Of a DNA stretch of 64,000 bases, positions 11,797 to 24,286 are shown in pieces. The notes under the pieces are model-generated. The model saw only the letters and a program-made list of their open reading frames with translations. It was not told the origin of the DNA and ran no database searches. Origin of the DNA: Isoetes taiwanensis. Taxonomy: Eukaryota > Streptophyta > Lycopodiopsida > Isoetales > Isoetaceae. Both the position numbers and the translations under genes were made by a program. Every line of letters begins with the position of its first letter. Positions within the stretch are counted from its first letter, which is position 1. Where the stretch lies: positions 4,848,600-4,912,599 of the forward strand of contig JAJEKV010000058.1 of assembly GCA_021234155.1 (NCBI GenBank), in the 5' to 3' direction.

Positions 11797-12690
11797 TGAT
11801 TGTGTTGTTATTTTTCAAGTATGACTGGATTCTGTGGACCACTTCTGGTCTGCATACTGGACTGGACACAGTAACCTTCAAAGAATTCTTGAGAGCACAT
11901 GTTTGAGCCTTTTTTGTGATTCATTTTTTATTTGTCTCCTATTCTTCAACACTTTGATGGTTTGTTTTTTTGGAAGGATTAATTGATCATGCCAATTAGC
12001 TACATAAGTTGTAATTGGTGTCCAAAATATGTGCTCCAAAGTAACCTTCTATTTAGAATACCAAAATCATGCATTTAGCATTCTAAAATATTTTTACCCT
12101 ATAAAGCACCTTTCAAGTGAATAATGGTAGAAATTTGAGCTTCTTTTGAGCCAACATGATTGTGTTATTGTTTTTCATGTGAGATGGATTACGTGGGACC
12201 GGTTTAAGTGCGCATCTTGGATTTGGACACAACAACCTTCAAAGAATTCTTGAGAGCACATGTTTGAGCCTTTTTCTGTAATTCTTTTTTTATTTACCTC
12301 CTATGCTTAAACACTTTGATGATTTAATTTTTTGGAAGGAGTACTTGATCATGCCAATTAGCTACATAAGTTGTAATTGGTGTCCAAAATATGTGCTCCA
12401 AATTAACCTTCTATTTAGGATACCAAAATCATGCACTTAGCATTCTAAAACATTTTTACCCTATAAAGCACCTTTCATGTGAATAATGGTAGAAATTTGA
12501 GCTTCTTTTGAGCCAACATGAATGTGTTATTGTTTTTCATGTGAGACTGGGTTTTGTGGACCAATTCTGGTCTGCATATTGGACTGGACATAGCAACCTT
12601 CAAAGAATTCTTGAGAGCACATTTTTGAGCCTTTTTCTATGATTCTTTTTTTATTTATTTCCTATCCTTCAGCACTTTGATGTTATAATT
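11797..12690. repeat. Tandem satellite, about 360-bp unit, 2.5 copies
   Basis: Units start at 11797, 12157 and 12519 with TGATTGTGTT or TGAATGTGTT. The phrase CTTCAAAGAATTCTTGAGAG recurs in each. The third copy breaks off near 12690. The first unit starts immediately after the TTCC tail of the retroelement. No coding content. Confidence 0.9.
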
Positions 12691-13334
12691 TTTATTTGGG
12701 CCACTTAGAGTATACTTTTATTCATATGGAGCTATAAACCCATTTTTACAACTTCCCTCCAATTGGGATCAAGAGTGAAATGGTACACTTCAAGTTTGGG
12801 GCTAACAAATATTTTTTACTGGTAGATGTACTTGTCTATGACTTATATGCTAAATTTCAGCTCAAAACTCACAAATGTGTAGAAGTTGTTGTATATTCAT
12901 TGGACACCTATACGGGAACCAATCTTTGGTTCACTAAAAGGTAAAAAACAGTTGATTCGACCGGTCATGTTCAAAGGCCAATATCTCCCTTCACAGACTT
13001 CGGATTGACATGAGGATTTTTGGGTCTTTTACTCTATCTCGTATCGAAAAATAACATTGTACCCAAAAAAATAAAAAAAAATCTTTTTGACAAGACAATT
13101 TCACTTTATCTAAATATGAAGCTTTTGGGACTTGACCCCCTCGACTTTGCTTGAACATAACTCACAAAAATGAGATCAGTTACATTTTTAGGTATTTTTC
13201 CTGTGAAGCATGACTGTCATATATAAACTTCTGGAAAGGGTTTGACTAGATGTTGAGAAATGGATTTTATATGAATTTTTTAGTGAACACTGCAAATGAA
13301 CCATTTCTGGTCCATCATGGGACAACTCTAGTGT
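12691..13334. other. Repeat-like non-coding DNA
   Basis: No ORF of note. The text resembles dispersed-repeat internal sequence but has no second copy in this window. Confidence 0.4.
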
Positions 13335-14180
13335 TAACAATGAACAACAATTCTTTTTATACTTTCCAACCTTGGTTCTTGTTAAATTAGGATCTGTGCA
13401 GATTGACCATTCTGCTTTTTTTAAGTAATGTTCTTAGGGTTTGGCTAAATGTTGTGTATTCAGACTTCCAAATTTGCTATGAACTCTTTGGCTATAAATG
13501 TCGCGTATTCAGGATATGCACTCTTTGGCTAAATGTTTTGCATTCAGACTTGGTAATAAGCATTGTAATTGGGGATGTTATCACAATTGTTTCATGCAAG
13601 CATTGGCTAAGGAATCACTCATTGCCTCCAATTTCGTCTTTAGTGTTGTGTAGTGAGAAAAAACATTTTGCTAAGATTCAAGATCATGTGACTATATGTG
13701 TGCTCTTGATTTTAGCCTTGCACCTCAAAGTTTCAAGATTTAGTTTGACAATGTGAATTTTTGAAGTAAATGTAAATTTGCTCTTTGTAATATTTTTGAA
13801 TGCTCAAATGTAATCTAACAATTAACTTTATTTTTCTAAGCGAAGAATTGTAATTTAGGCTTTGACAAGGGCAACATAAAAATTATAGTTTATCTGAAGT
13901 ATACTTAATGCAAATAATGCACAAGCCATCCTATGTGGTAAGATATTGAGCTCAAATCTAAGATTCAATTCTTTTTGCACAACATTAATCATAATGCAAG
14001 CTCTACTCATGTGGGTTCAAAACTCTCTTCGCATATAAATTGACTTAAAAACCACAAACTAGCGGTGGCGATGGCCGCCACTATATAGAACATAATAGAT
14101 GATAAGGAATGTCAAAACAATCAAAATAAACCTTAAAGGCATAGTTATTAAGACAAACACATGATACAAGAAATGATCTC
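13335..14180. repeat. Kinase-flank module, copy next to kinase 1
   Basis: Collinear with 29740-30600 and part of a direct duplication of about 2.3 kb (13335-15621 against 29743-32036) that includes the kinase gene. It lies 3' of the kinase, which reads on the minus strand. ORFs here are repeat shadows. Confidence 0.88.
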
Positions 14181-14344
14181 AATATAAAAATTTGTATTGA
14201 ATGAATGAATGTTTATGTACAAATATGTTTCCCAATCTTGAACAAGTGAGAAGACAAGACAATGCAGCATCCATACCTTGTTGGTATTTTACAAAATTGA
14301 TGTACAACATATGTACAGTGTGACAATATATTTCTAAACCCCAA

Positions 14345-15403
14345 TCAGCAAGCAATAGCACATGGTTTCACAGCTTGCCATACTCCATTTGTCCTTTGGA
14401 ATTTGATGATCTTGGAAGAAACCATACAAGCACCAGTTTCAGAGGAGGGTCTTTTGCGTTTTGAACTTTGATGAGCCTGCATCAAATTCTTCATCACGTT
14501 CTGCTTCGCACGAGCAAGTGCGCTCGAATAGTGTTTAAGGATCCAGGGGTGTGATAAAATCTGCTGCAAAGAAATTCGTTTTTCCGGATCAGGCTGCAAC
14601 ATAGCCAATACAATGCCCTTTGCTTCCTCTGACACCAACCCAACTGGCCAATTCAAATGTGACCCTGCCAAATCCTCTCCACAAAGCATTCTTTCTTCAA
14701 TTTCTGAGGGCTTCAAACTTGAAAAGGGATACAACCCAGTAAGCACTTGATACAGTATCAAACCTAAACCCCATATGTCAATCTCCTTGGAGTAATTTCT
14801 CTGCACAAGTTCAGGTGCGAAATATCTTGGAGTTCCGACTTTCTGTTTAAAATTCGGAGCATCGGATCCTGAAAACCGAGCTGATAGGCCAAAATCTGAA
14901 ACCCTAATATCATAGGGTTTTGATGCTGAAGGAACTAAAATGTTGGCGGGTTTTAGATCCCGATGAATAATATTATTGTTGTGAAGATTTCTGATAGCTA
15001 GTGCAAGATTGCGAATAAGAAGAGCTGCTTCAATTTCGGACAGATTACCTCTTTGCTGGATCAATTCAGTCAAGTTGCATTGGCACAGATCCATGATGAA
15101 GTGCCAGAATCCGTGGTCTTGGATTACCTCGTGAAGATGGACTACGCCAGGGGCAGAGGATAATTGAGTCATGATTTCCATCTCTTTGGTGAGGTCTGTG
15201 TAATCTGCAGAAGCTGTGGAGATGGTCTTGCAAGCAAATTGTATGTTGCTTCTGCGTTTATTACTCCGGCAAAGAAAAACCGTAGCGTAGCCACCATGGC
15301 CGATCTCTTTGAGCAGATCATAGCGCTGCAAAAGATTGGGATATGAAGCCCAATACCTGTGATTGAGAAGCTGTTCTTCCGGCTCCTGCATCTCTGTCTT
15401 CAT
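14345..15403 (-). CDS. Ser/Thr protein kinase, CDPK/PEPC-kinase-like, copy 1
   Basis: A single-exon 352-residue kinase. In order: glycine loop G-H-G-G-Y-A-T-V (about residues 35-42), the ATP lysine in F-A-C-K, catalytic loop H-R-D-L-K-P-A-N, magnesium loop V-S-D-F-G, activation-segment end F-A-P-E-L, and D-I-W-G-L-G. All catalytic residues are present. The domain ends near residue 295 (H-P-W-I-L). A short basic tail follows with S-S-K-R-K-R-P, a possible nuclear signal. There are no EF hands, so it is not a full CDPK. Size and layout resemble PEP-carboxylase-kinase-type members of the CaMK group. A TATAAAAG box at 15456-15463 lies about 55 bases upstream of the ATG. It is almost identical to copy 2, with differences crowded into the first 75 residues. 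The substrate is unknown. Confidence 0.88.
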   Translation of the reverse strand: MKTEMQEPEEQLLNHRYWASYPNLLQRYDLLKEIGHGGYATVFLCRSNKRRSNIQFACKTISTASADYTDLTKEMEIMTQLSSAPGVVHLHEVIQDHGFWHFIMDLCQCNLTELIQQRGNLSEIEAALLIRNLALAIRNLHNNNIIHRDLKPANILVPSASKPYDIRVSDFGLSARFSGSDAPNFKQKVGTPRYFAPELVQRNYSKEIDIWGLGLILYQVLTGLYPFSSLKPSEIEERMLCGEDLAGSHLNWPVGLVSEEAKGIVLAMLQPDPEKRISLQQILSHPWILKHYSSALARAKQNVMKNLMQAHQSSKRKRPSSETGACMVSSKIIKFQRTNGVWQAVKPCAIAC

Positions 15404-15455
15404 TCTGTCTTCTCCGCTTCTGAATTGTGTTTGTGTCTAAATGAAGAAAAAGACA

Positions 15456-15463
15456 CTTTTATA
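15456..15463 (-). promoter_or_regulatory. TATA box of kinase copy 1
   Basis: TATAAAAG on the minus strand, about 53 bases before the start codon. The same box precedes copy 2 at 31872-31879. Confidence 0.7.
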
Positions 15464-15624
15464 CCTCCAACTTTAGACGCGCCCTCTGCATTTGGTGAAA
15501 ATATCCTTTCCTGCGTGGCCCGATATTTTTCTTTTGCACCTTTTTCACTTTTCAGTTGCCGGTCAGATGTTGGCTCGATCCCAAAGCCAACCATTGGGTC
15601 CGTTGATTTCATTTGTGTTTTTTT

Positions 15625-16683
15625 CCATGTTGGCTTTCTTATACAAGAACAAGAATGACATTTTTGTTGGCATTCTTATGTGGAAATAGTGCCGACGCCC
15701 ATAGGCATGGTTTCCGCATAAGAATGGCATGGAGACACTGTTGACACATAAGAATGCCAACAAAAGTTTCATTCTTGAAATGGGAATGTCACGTTGGGTG
15801 CAATTCTGATGTCTGATTGCAAGTAAAGAATCCATGGATGCAGTAACATCAAATCGAATGCATGGTAAAAGGCAGAATCGATACTAGAATGCGAGTAAAG
15901 CTACCAAAATGCAAGTAAAGATCAATCAATCAATCAACAATGTCAAAAAAGGAGTTCAAAAGATATAGGAATTTAGTACTAAATTACAATAATGTAGGTC
16001 TAAACTGCAAGCTTCATTCAAGGAACATGAAGATGAAAACTCGTTTATAAATCATAATGTAGCAACTATAGTGTCCATGTTGGAGAAGCATCATAGTTTT
16101 CGAAAGGGCAAAATTACACATCCAATTTTTATTTTTCTATCTTACCAATGAATAGAAAGGGAATATTGTTTGGACCCCTTAAATGAAATGATCTTGTTTA
16201 ACCTACAACATTTTCCATAGTAGTGAGCTTATTATGAGAATACAACAATAAAGTTTTCACTTTTGTAACTGAGTTCTTGAACAACAATTTTTTTTTTTAA
16301 ATATAGCATTTAAGATTGTAGAAGGAGAATGGATTTCAAGTGGGTAATGGATTAGGCATATTGTTGTCAAATTTGCAAGAAGCAAAATAAGTTGATTGTA
16401 GACTTAAAGAAAGATCTCATCCTCCTTTACAATGAATCTAAAGGACACATTTTCACTTGGATCATTACAAAAAAAGTTGCAGTCATTTCCATAAAAATAC
16501 CCCCCAAAACTAGGGGCGTTATGACAATTTTAGCAGAACATAAGCGTATTTCAGAGTTTTTCCCTATTCCCTTTGTGGGTAGCTGAGAAGAGTTTTTCCC
16601 TATTTCTTTTATGGGAGCTGACAAAAATGCGGCTACCCCCTAGTAAAAATCTGTTGAACACCCTATCTATGGGAGTTTTTGTT
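15625..16683. repeat. Dispersed 1.05-kb repeat P, copy 1
   Basis: Matches 50055-51080 in the same orientation at high identity, with small indels. It begins at a T-run followed by ccatgttggc and ends at gggagtttttgtt. The first 200 bases contain short internal inverted repeats around AAGAATGACAT and ATTCTTGTTG. No intact ORF and no clear TIR. It starts exactly where the duplication shared with the second kinase copy stops. Confidence 0.75.
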
Positions 16684-17300
16684 GGATCCAAACTCCATTT
16701 CATTAGTTCTTGTTGCTTCGTGTTTTCAACTGCAACATCAAACATGTCCCAAGTGCAAATGACCAAAACCCGACCTCCAAAATCTAAATCCTTTAAGAAC
16801 CTAGCAACTCATCTTCTTTTTTATTTTGTGAGGGTGTTGGGGCGCGCGCCAGGGAATGCCGCATCTTACGCCGCATGCGGCGTTCCCTCCCTGCTTGCGG
16901 GTGCCCTTGCGGGACGCTGATTTTTTGAATCTCTGAAGCGCTCTCAAGCCTTGCTTTTACAAGAATGGACCAAATCCGCCATGGCCCCTCTCTCTTGCGG
17001 GATAGCTTAGTTGGAACTATGAAGTCCGAAATCTGTGCTCCATTTATTTCTGGGCAAACAAGAAGAGATCCGGCCGTTTTAGCCCACCATGCTCCGCGCC
17101 AGCATAGTTTCAGGTATCATCATCATTCCTCGATTTTGTTTTATTTTTTCGTTTTCGTCCTCTTTATTTAGTTTACCCAAAATGCTCAAAAGCCTGTTTT
17201 GCCTTACCGCAACTCACTCAGAGACGTCACAAGTAGTGTCCATAGACATGGAGTCGGCAGCCAGAGTAGCCACAGGCTCCACCTTTTGAGTGTTTCCAAT
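16684..17300. repeat. Diverged repeat pair and GC-rich hairpin region
   Basis: Bases about 16684-16815 resemble 22345-22475 at a clearly lower identity. A GC-rich patch follows with a 14-bp stem at 16851-16864/16875-16888. An open stretch starting at 16965 has no recognisable product. Confidence 0.45.
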
Positions 17301-20300
17301 TCTATCTCTATTTCACAATGTCTGTAGAAAATCCCGTATCCATTTGCAAGGAACAGATTGAGTTTTATCACTAAGTATTAATGGTTATGTTCCCGTTTTT
17401 CGTCAGTTAATCTTCATCTTCAGTTAGAGTTTGCTGCATCAAGTCAAAATGGGATTATTTGCAGCATTAAGTTGAAATGAAGGTCTTCATCTTTTGCAAA
17501 GAACTGTCGGATGAATTAGTTCAAACTAGCATCTGCAATAATGGTTATCTAAGATGGCCTTTTGCCTTTCATTTCTCTAAATGTTCCTATTTTCGAGTTT
17601 TAATATTTGTCATTGTAGATGGATGTCTTGGAAACATGAGTGGATCTTGGAGTAGATAGCATTGTGGGCTTAGAGCTCTTGGAAACGTGAGTGGATCTTA
17701 GAGTAGATGCATTGTCGGCTTAGCTGGGCCGATTGCTCCTAAAACTAATTTCAATATTTTTATTCAGGATTCAAAGTGTTTGGAGTTCTTCACTTGCTTC
17801 TAGAGCACCTTCCGTGAGCACTTTCTAGCGTTTGCGCTTCTTAGTGGTTCTTCCGATTATTTGCTTCAAAGAGTTATCATTTATTGGAGGTTAAGATGTC
17901 TCAATTTTAGTTCTTGGCATGTTGTTCTATGTAAAAGCCTGCTCATAGTGATCTCTGAAATATAAAATTTTTACCTCATTCTTATATCTTTTTTTTCTCA
18001 CTTTTTGTCTTTGTATAAATGCAGAGCATTTGAGCTTTACTTGCCATCCTGGTGCGAATAGAGCAGCATCACACTATATAACCTGGTAGGAAGATAACAA
18101 CCATGCATTGTTACTCTCACCTTTTCAATCTCATATTCAACTACGTCATGGTTGGACCATTTTTATGATGTTACAGAGATCTGAGATCTAGATGGTAGCT
18201 TCAGAGAGAGAAGATATCCCAAAATGGATTGTTTCTTTTGAAATCTGTGATTACTTAATTTAGGCTTTGACATTCTATTTGTTTCATAGATTTATGCAAT
18301 TGCAATACTTGAAGGGCCAAGAGATGTTGCATAAGATGAGTAGAAGCTCCAAATATGATATTGCTTAAGAATTCTAAATACGAATGCCAAGGTGCTTCTA
18401 TGTGTAATTCATTTATGCTGTGATTTAGGTATTCAGGTAGAGGTATTTATGTAGAGGTTTGACTAGATTTGTTTCAGCTTTTTGGAGTTGTGCCCTTGCG
18501 AAATTGATAAGCGTGCCTTGCAAAGTAGGCAAGAAAAGCAGCCTTGGCTCTACAAAGCTCTAATACGAATTAGAGGTCAGAAAATTGGAAAGTTTCTTTG
18601 ACCAGAAATAGACAAATCTTTCTTGGATCATATTTGTGGCCAGCTAAGCATACTTTCTTTTCTTCTAATTTTAATTTCGTTGTTCCATATTTATGTCTGA
18701 TACAGATGACAAATAATTGCTTAGATTGGTGGCACAATAATTATGTCATAAGGTGCAAAAAAACAAAAGTTTTATCTCTTGGCACATGTTTATAAAGTTA
18801 TTGAGGACGGCTTCCCAAAAGATGATTCCCTTTTGAAGTCCAAAGTGCCAGTGCCTGTATGCATTCCCGAGCAGCCAAAGACTTATAGAATATTGCTTCA
18901 AGTATGGCAAAGCAAATTGCTGACAAAAGGATTAAATAAAGCAAAGTGGTTAGATGTATTGCAAGTCACTGTTGTGTAAAATGACAGAATACTTGTGGAA
19001 ACATGGTCATGTCACCTGTTGAATTTTGAATGCCAACTCAATCTTATTTGTGTTATGCCAAATAATGAAGCATACAGCAGATACGTTTTAATTGAATGGA
19101 CAAAAATTGATGGAGTTTTAACATTCGAATTTTGTTGTATGTTTAACGAGCTTTCTGTTTTGCAGAATTGAAGCATAATCAGCATCAATGTAGTTGGTTA
19201 AGAATTGTTGCACATTATCTGGCCATGACACAGGAGCAAAGGGTTCAGTTAGAAAGGTATTGTCATTTGTTAAAGGCATTTCGAAGACAATTTCTATGTT
19301 CAGGTGCATTGTTTTGCAAGTTTTAAAGGCATTATCAAGATCCTATTCAATGTGCTTTCAAATTTCATTTGATGCGTTGTTGTTGGCACCAATGGTTAGC
19401 AGATTGTCACAATATGTTTTTGTGAACTTTCAAGTTCTTGCTGCCAAATAATCAAACTAGGTGGTTCTATCTATATACATGCTTGCTTTCTTGCTCTAAA
19501 GGCAAACACAGAGATGTATAGAATATGCCTTTTCTCAATATGTTGACCAATGTCTACTATCATGCAGTTTAAATTCTGTGAACCCTTTTAAGAGCCCTTA
19601 GTGAAACCTTTGCATGAAATGCTTAACTGATTTTCCATTATCCCAAAGTGAGTTTCCCAATGTGATGAATGCAATGAGAGAAAATAGGAAAATGTCGGTG
19701 TTTCGCAAAGATCAATCTCATGGAAGCCTTGGTTGGCCCATTTCAAAGATGTATTTCAAGCGATTCAAGTTTTCTAATTTCTGTTTCTCTTATCATTTTA
19801 TATTTTTTAAATTCCTCTCAAATTTCAGTTTACGCTCAATATGAATTGGACCATAATAGGTTTGGGAATTCTTGAGGCAAATACCGTTGGTATCCAAGTA
19901 TGAAAGTTGGAGATGTGAATGTCGTTTCTTGGGCTCCTAACATCGGGCAGGTCTCTCTTAATTGAAATATTGGTTATGTTTATCCGTTATATCCAAGCAT
20001 GCTTTCTAATTAGCATATACACCGACCGGGCCAGATGAGATGATAGCAAAGTAGTCACCGCCAATTGTGGTAAGTATATGGCACTTGGAATTGCAAGGGA
20101 AAAGATCTGTGAAATGTGTTGCCCAGTTAACTCAGCATGATGGAGAGGTATAGCTTACGTTGATAATATCTTGCCAAATTTAATATGACTTTCTTCATCA
20201 GAAATATTTATTTCTATATATAGGTTTGGGAAGCTGATTGGGACATGAGCGGCATGACACTTGCTACATCTTGTGACACCCTGAAAGACTTTAGAAAATG

Positions 20301-20560
20301 GTCTTGCCTTCAACAATGATGAACCAGAGGACCAAATGCTATAATAAAAATATGTATCCCTTTCTAATAGCATTTCTAATAGCATGTATATTCAATTAAC
20401 TGCCTACACATGCCTTTTTTTGTTTGAATCATTCTAACATCTTCACCTTTTTTTAAAACAAGAATCATTCTAACATCTTCACCTTTTTTAAAACAAGACT
20501 TTTGATGTTTGATGATAATATTTGTCATCTTGGTTCATCTTTAAGCCTCCTCTACAAATG
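17301..20560. other. No supported gene
   Basis: 3.2 kb of AT-rich DNA with short ORFs and several intron-like CAG or GT sites. A 66-residue ORF at 18779-18979 and a minus-strand ORF at 19118-19309 are open but have no convincing family. Confidence 0.4.
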
Positions 20561-20565
20561 TATTT

Positions 20566-21420
20566 GAAAACTATGAGGGAGTCCTTCTATTGCACGCAAC
20601 CCTTTATGATGTTTTTATTAATAGTTGTAAATTTTTGTAAAGGTGGAAGGGTCAAGGGTTATGGAGTTTTGGAGTTAGGGTTTATGAGTTTAGAGTTTAA
20701 GGATTTATCGTAACATGAAGCCTGAAGAACTGAGAGGATGTAACATGTAATTCATGGATGGAACAGATAATTATACATATCAACCACGTGATCAAATCAC
20801 TACAACTTCCAAAGGTAGCTATAATTTCAAAGGGTTTTTATTAAGGACAACTTTTTTAAGCATGGATAATACTAAACCAAAGCCAAGTTATATTTGTGCA
20901 TGTAATACTCTAAATGTATTCGCAAACCCATCGCGGTATATGTCGGACGTGGGCATGTTATGTCAGACGTGGGCATGTTATAGCCCATCCGTTAAGTCCA
21001 CAAAAATGTTGTGTAAATTTTTTTGGGTGTGGTTATAACATGTCAAAGACACGGATATACCACGGATATGCCCGTGGCTATAACATGACAACATTCGATA
21101 TATACGGGGCTTCTTTGGAAACTATGAGGGAATGTTAATGGTCTTTATGCACCCAACTACCCTTTACGACGTCTTTGGTAATAGTTGTAAATTTTTCTAA
21201 TTGTAGAAGGGTTAAGCGGTTTTGGGGCTAAGGTTTATGGGTTTAGGGTTCAAGGATCTATCATAACATAAAGCTTGAAGAACTGCTAGGATGTAACATG
21301 CAACTCATAGATGGAGTAGGTAGAGACAATTCCAAAGGGTTTTTATTAGGGAATAGGGACAACTTTTTTAAGCATGGATAATACTAAACTAATGCCAAGT
21401 TAAATTTGTGCACATAATAT
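20566..21420 (+). repeat. Two direct copies of an about 330-bp repeat
   Basis: Copy 1 is about 20566-20910 and copy 2 about 21116-21420, at roughly 80% identity by eye. Both contain a telomere-like phrase of the form gggtttatggGTTTAGGGTT, an ATAGTTGTAAATTTTT motif and caagggttttt-type text. Between them are two imperfect copies of GTGGGCATGTTAT (near 20950 and 20972). Confidence 0.7.
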
Positions 21421-22020
21421 AAAAATAAGTTCTTTCTCTTAACTGATTATATGTATAAAAGTACAAGGATAGAGTAGTAACATATGCATAAGTCTAACTT
21501 ACTAAAAACGCCTAAGTCCTAGACCTTAAAGTTGGTCATTGTTTGTTTCGTGAACCATTTACAATGGATTTTCCTTTTTGTGTTCAATACCCTTACAACA
21601 GGCTTGACTAAGATCATGTGAAGTCTCAAATACATGAGTACCTTGCTCATGGCGACATGTACACGTGCCACTATCATTTTTCGTTTCCACACACACACTA
21701 CAACTTACCATGACATCACACACAAACATTACCTGCACACATATTCCATCTCCCATTCCACACACATTCAATATTTCAATATCCAGTTTTCTACTACAAT
21801 CCAGTTGCGATTGTGTTGACTATGCATTGGGTCTGTGTTCTTCGATAAAACTCCATAGTTTTACAAGCGCCAAATAATAGCTTAAACTTTACGCATTCCA
21901 TTGTGTCTATCGATTCTATCCGCACTATGCATTCTATGATCTCCAACCATTCCACGTACCTAAGGGTAACATACATGAATACATTTACAACTTTTTATTG
22001 CATTGCATCTATGGATTCAC
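21421..22020. other. Nothing recognised
   Basis: Low-complexity CA/CT-rich sequence around 21680-21790. No supported feature. Confidence 0.4.
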
Positions 22021-22186
22021 TCATCCACGACTAATGCCTGGCATCGCCGGGCACACGTTACTATATTCAAGTAATTTAAGAAGCTGGGTAGCGCCTGCAT
22101 TCCGCACATCCCCGATAATGCCCGACATTGCATCTAATGACCATAAACTCCCATTACATATTTTATTTCACACGTCCATGACAAAT

Positions 22187-22215
22187 GCCCGGCATCGACG
22201 GGCACACGTTTCTAG
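22187..22215 (+). mobile_element. Helitron-type 3' terminus, plus strand
   Basis: A GC hairpin GCCCG-GCATCGA-CGGGC (22187-22203), an 8-base spacer, then CTAG (22212-22215) followed by T. A short hairpin just before a CTRR end with a T at the target is the diagnostic 3' end of Helitrons. A degenerate sister end (GCCTGGCATCGCCGGGC, then ...ACTAT) lies about 150 bases upstream near 22035-22066. The element body would lie to the left; its 5' TC end was not identified. Confidence 0.5.
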
Positions 22216-22759
22216 TATGGTTTATTTTTTGGAGGCCGAGACATGTTCGTTTTTCTAATGGCCATCCGGAATGATCCCAAACATTTTTGCTACTGCAAAA
22301 ACTACTCTTGGCTTCTCTGCCACATTGGAGGAGAATAGATCCAAACTTAATTCTGTCAGTTCTTGTTGCTTTGAGTTTTTTACTGCAATCTCTCGGCCGT
22401 GTCCCAAGTGCAAGCAACCAAAACTCGACCTCTAAAACAACATAAACGCTTCAAGAACTTCGCAACTCAGAGGGTATATTTTAGAGGCCATATCCGGGTC
22501 AGATTCGTCCAGGATTTTGTACGATGTCAGTAGAGGGAGGATGTTGATGCCAGAAGTCGGATCTTTAAAACCCCTCAGAAGTAGCTTGCCTTAAAGATTC
22601 TCTCCTGAAGTTCTTGGCAACGAAGGTGCAACTCTCCCACTCTAAAATTGTGAATTGGCTCTGTCAAAAGCTCAGAACATCAACACTACCCTGGGGACCA
22701 AGTTTCTTGGGCAAAAGATCACACCTTATTAAGAAATCACCAAAAGAGCTCATGTCCCA

Positions 22760-23200
22760 CCCATCGCAGTCAATTGATTTAGGTGGTGCCTGTGGAATAC
22801 TGCCAGTAGAGCATTCACATTTCTTTCTTTGTTGCGAAAATTAAATGTGAGACCAAAATTGCAAGCAAAATTCCAATAACACATCAAGTTCCTTCTGAAA
22901 TTCGACTGTAGAGTAAGCACATAAAAGCAAATTATCTGCATATAGTAATAGTATTACCAATTCATATATACGGGGGAACGCACAAGCTGATTATTGAATG
23001 AACACTTCCAATTGGTCAATATATAGACCGAACAATGTAGAAGAAAGCAAGCAACCCTGCTTTACGCCTATATCACTAGTAATTACCTCAGATTAACATT
23101 CTGGTATAACAAGTCTACCTCTAATATAGTATGCATTCCAAATTGGTGCGGCTTACTAGTAGCGAAGTCCTTCAAGGTCGTCTGCCAGAATACTTTAAGC
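22760..23200 (-). pseudogene. Decayed LINE reverse transcriptase fragment
   Basis: Read on the minus strand, two reverse transcriptase blocks are recognisable: G-V-K-Q-G-C-L-L-S followed by T-L-F-G-L-Y-I-D (near 23070-23010), and L-L-Y-A-D-N-L-L-L (near 22950), the catalytic Y-x-D-D box with the last Asp replaced by Asn. Stops and a frame change lie between them, so it is inactive. Plant L1-type non-LTR elements are the closest match by motif spacing. It might be the enzyme source family for the ORF1-only element, but the sequence does not show this. Confidence 0.6.
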
Positions 23201-23755
23201 TTGTTATTCTTTGTCAAATAATGACTCTAGGTTCAGTGGAAGATGAGAGAACTTACAGCATCATAAGCTACCACAAAAATGAAGTGCATGATAGGTTGAA
23301 CAAAAGTTTACACATCTGTTTACGTGCATACACCTGCACATATTCAGTAAATGACTTTTTTCATACAAGCAAGCATTAACATTTTGGGATCAAAAGATAG
23401 AAGAAAAATCAAACATGTGTTGGAAGACAAGCGTTCTCTAGTAGTGTTGCTGCAGTAGTACCTAAAGTTTCAGATGGATGGAGCGAAAGATGAAACCAGA
23501 GATCTGCGCAATCTTGTTAGAAAACTGTTTGTTGTTATGCTTTCAGTATGCAATGCTACAGAAAGGTATTTCTATAAAATTCTTTTAAGCATCAAGAAAA
23601 GAAACATGCATTTTAAATAGAATGTTCCAACCAATTTAATTTTCAGAGATCAACCTTTATAGACTAGATGCATATATGATAAGCAGAATATTAAGTCATT
23701 ACAGTAAGTAGTGGTGATACTTCATGGATAAACATGGCCTAATGTTAATTTGTTG
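23201..23755. other. Nothing recognised
   Basis: Spacer between the reverse transcriptase remnant and the inner end of the right arm. No supported ORF. Confidence 0.4.
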
Positions 23756-24286
23756 TGCACGGATCTAGAACTAATTAGTCATTTTGTTATGTTGTTGTCT
23801 TAATATTTCAAACAAGAGTGATCAAGATGCTCATGTTGATCTTTCAAGTCAAATGAGGTCCTCAACTGAAAAATCAAAATGAAATCCTGAAAATCGTACG
23901 ATGCCTTTGATGTCGGATTCTAAATTTGCAGCTTGTATATAGACCGAGTTTAGCTGATCCAGAATGATTTCGACAGATATGAACCTAAGAGGCAAAGTTA
24001 ACGTGTAGAAATCCAGGGTTTGAGCATTGAAACAAATTGTTTTAGTTTGTTTTTGCGTCTTGGTAGATACTACTTTTGTAATTCTAAATCTAATGGTAAA
24101 AACTTGTATGTTTTTGCACCACCAAGCTAAAGCACATCTTTTATTATGGGGGCAACTAGATACTAATTTTGTAGTCCTAATGGTAAATAACTTGTATTTG
24201 TAATTCTGGGTGTCCGTCTTGAGTTAGTTAATGGTCAATGGTTGTCTTAGTGGAGTTAATGGTAGATAATAGTTTGCCTTGGGATA

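Noticed and set aside
16965-17050. tRNA-like start (GCGGGATAGCTTAGTTGG)
   Set aside because: No box B at the right distance and no cloverleaf could be drawn.
19118-19309. Copia RNase-H-like phrase (Y-I-D-A-D-Y-A...N-R-K)
   Set aside because: Only about 15 residues match loosely. There are no neighbouring integrase or reverse transcriptase blocks and no LTRs.
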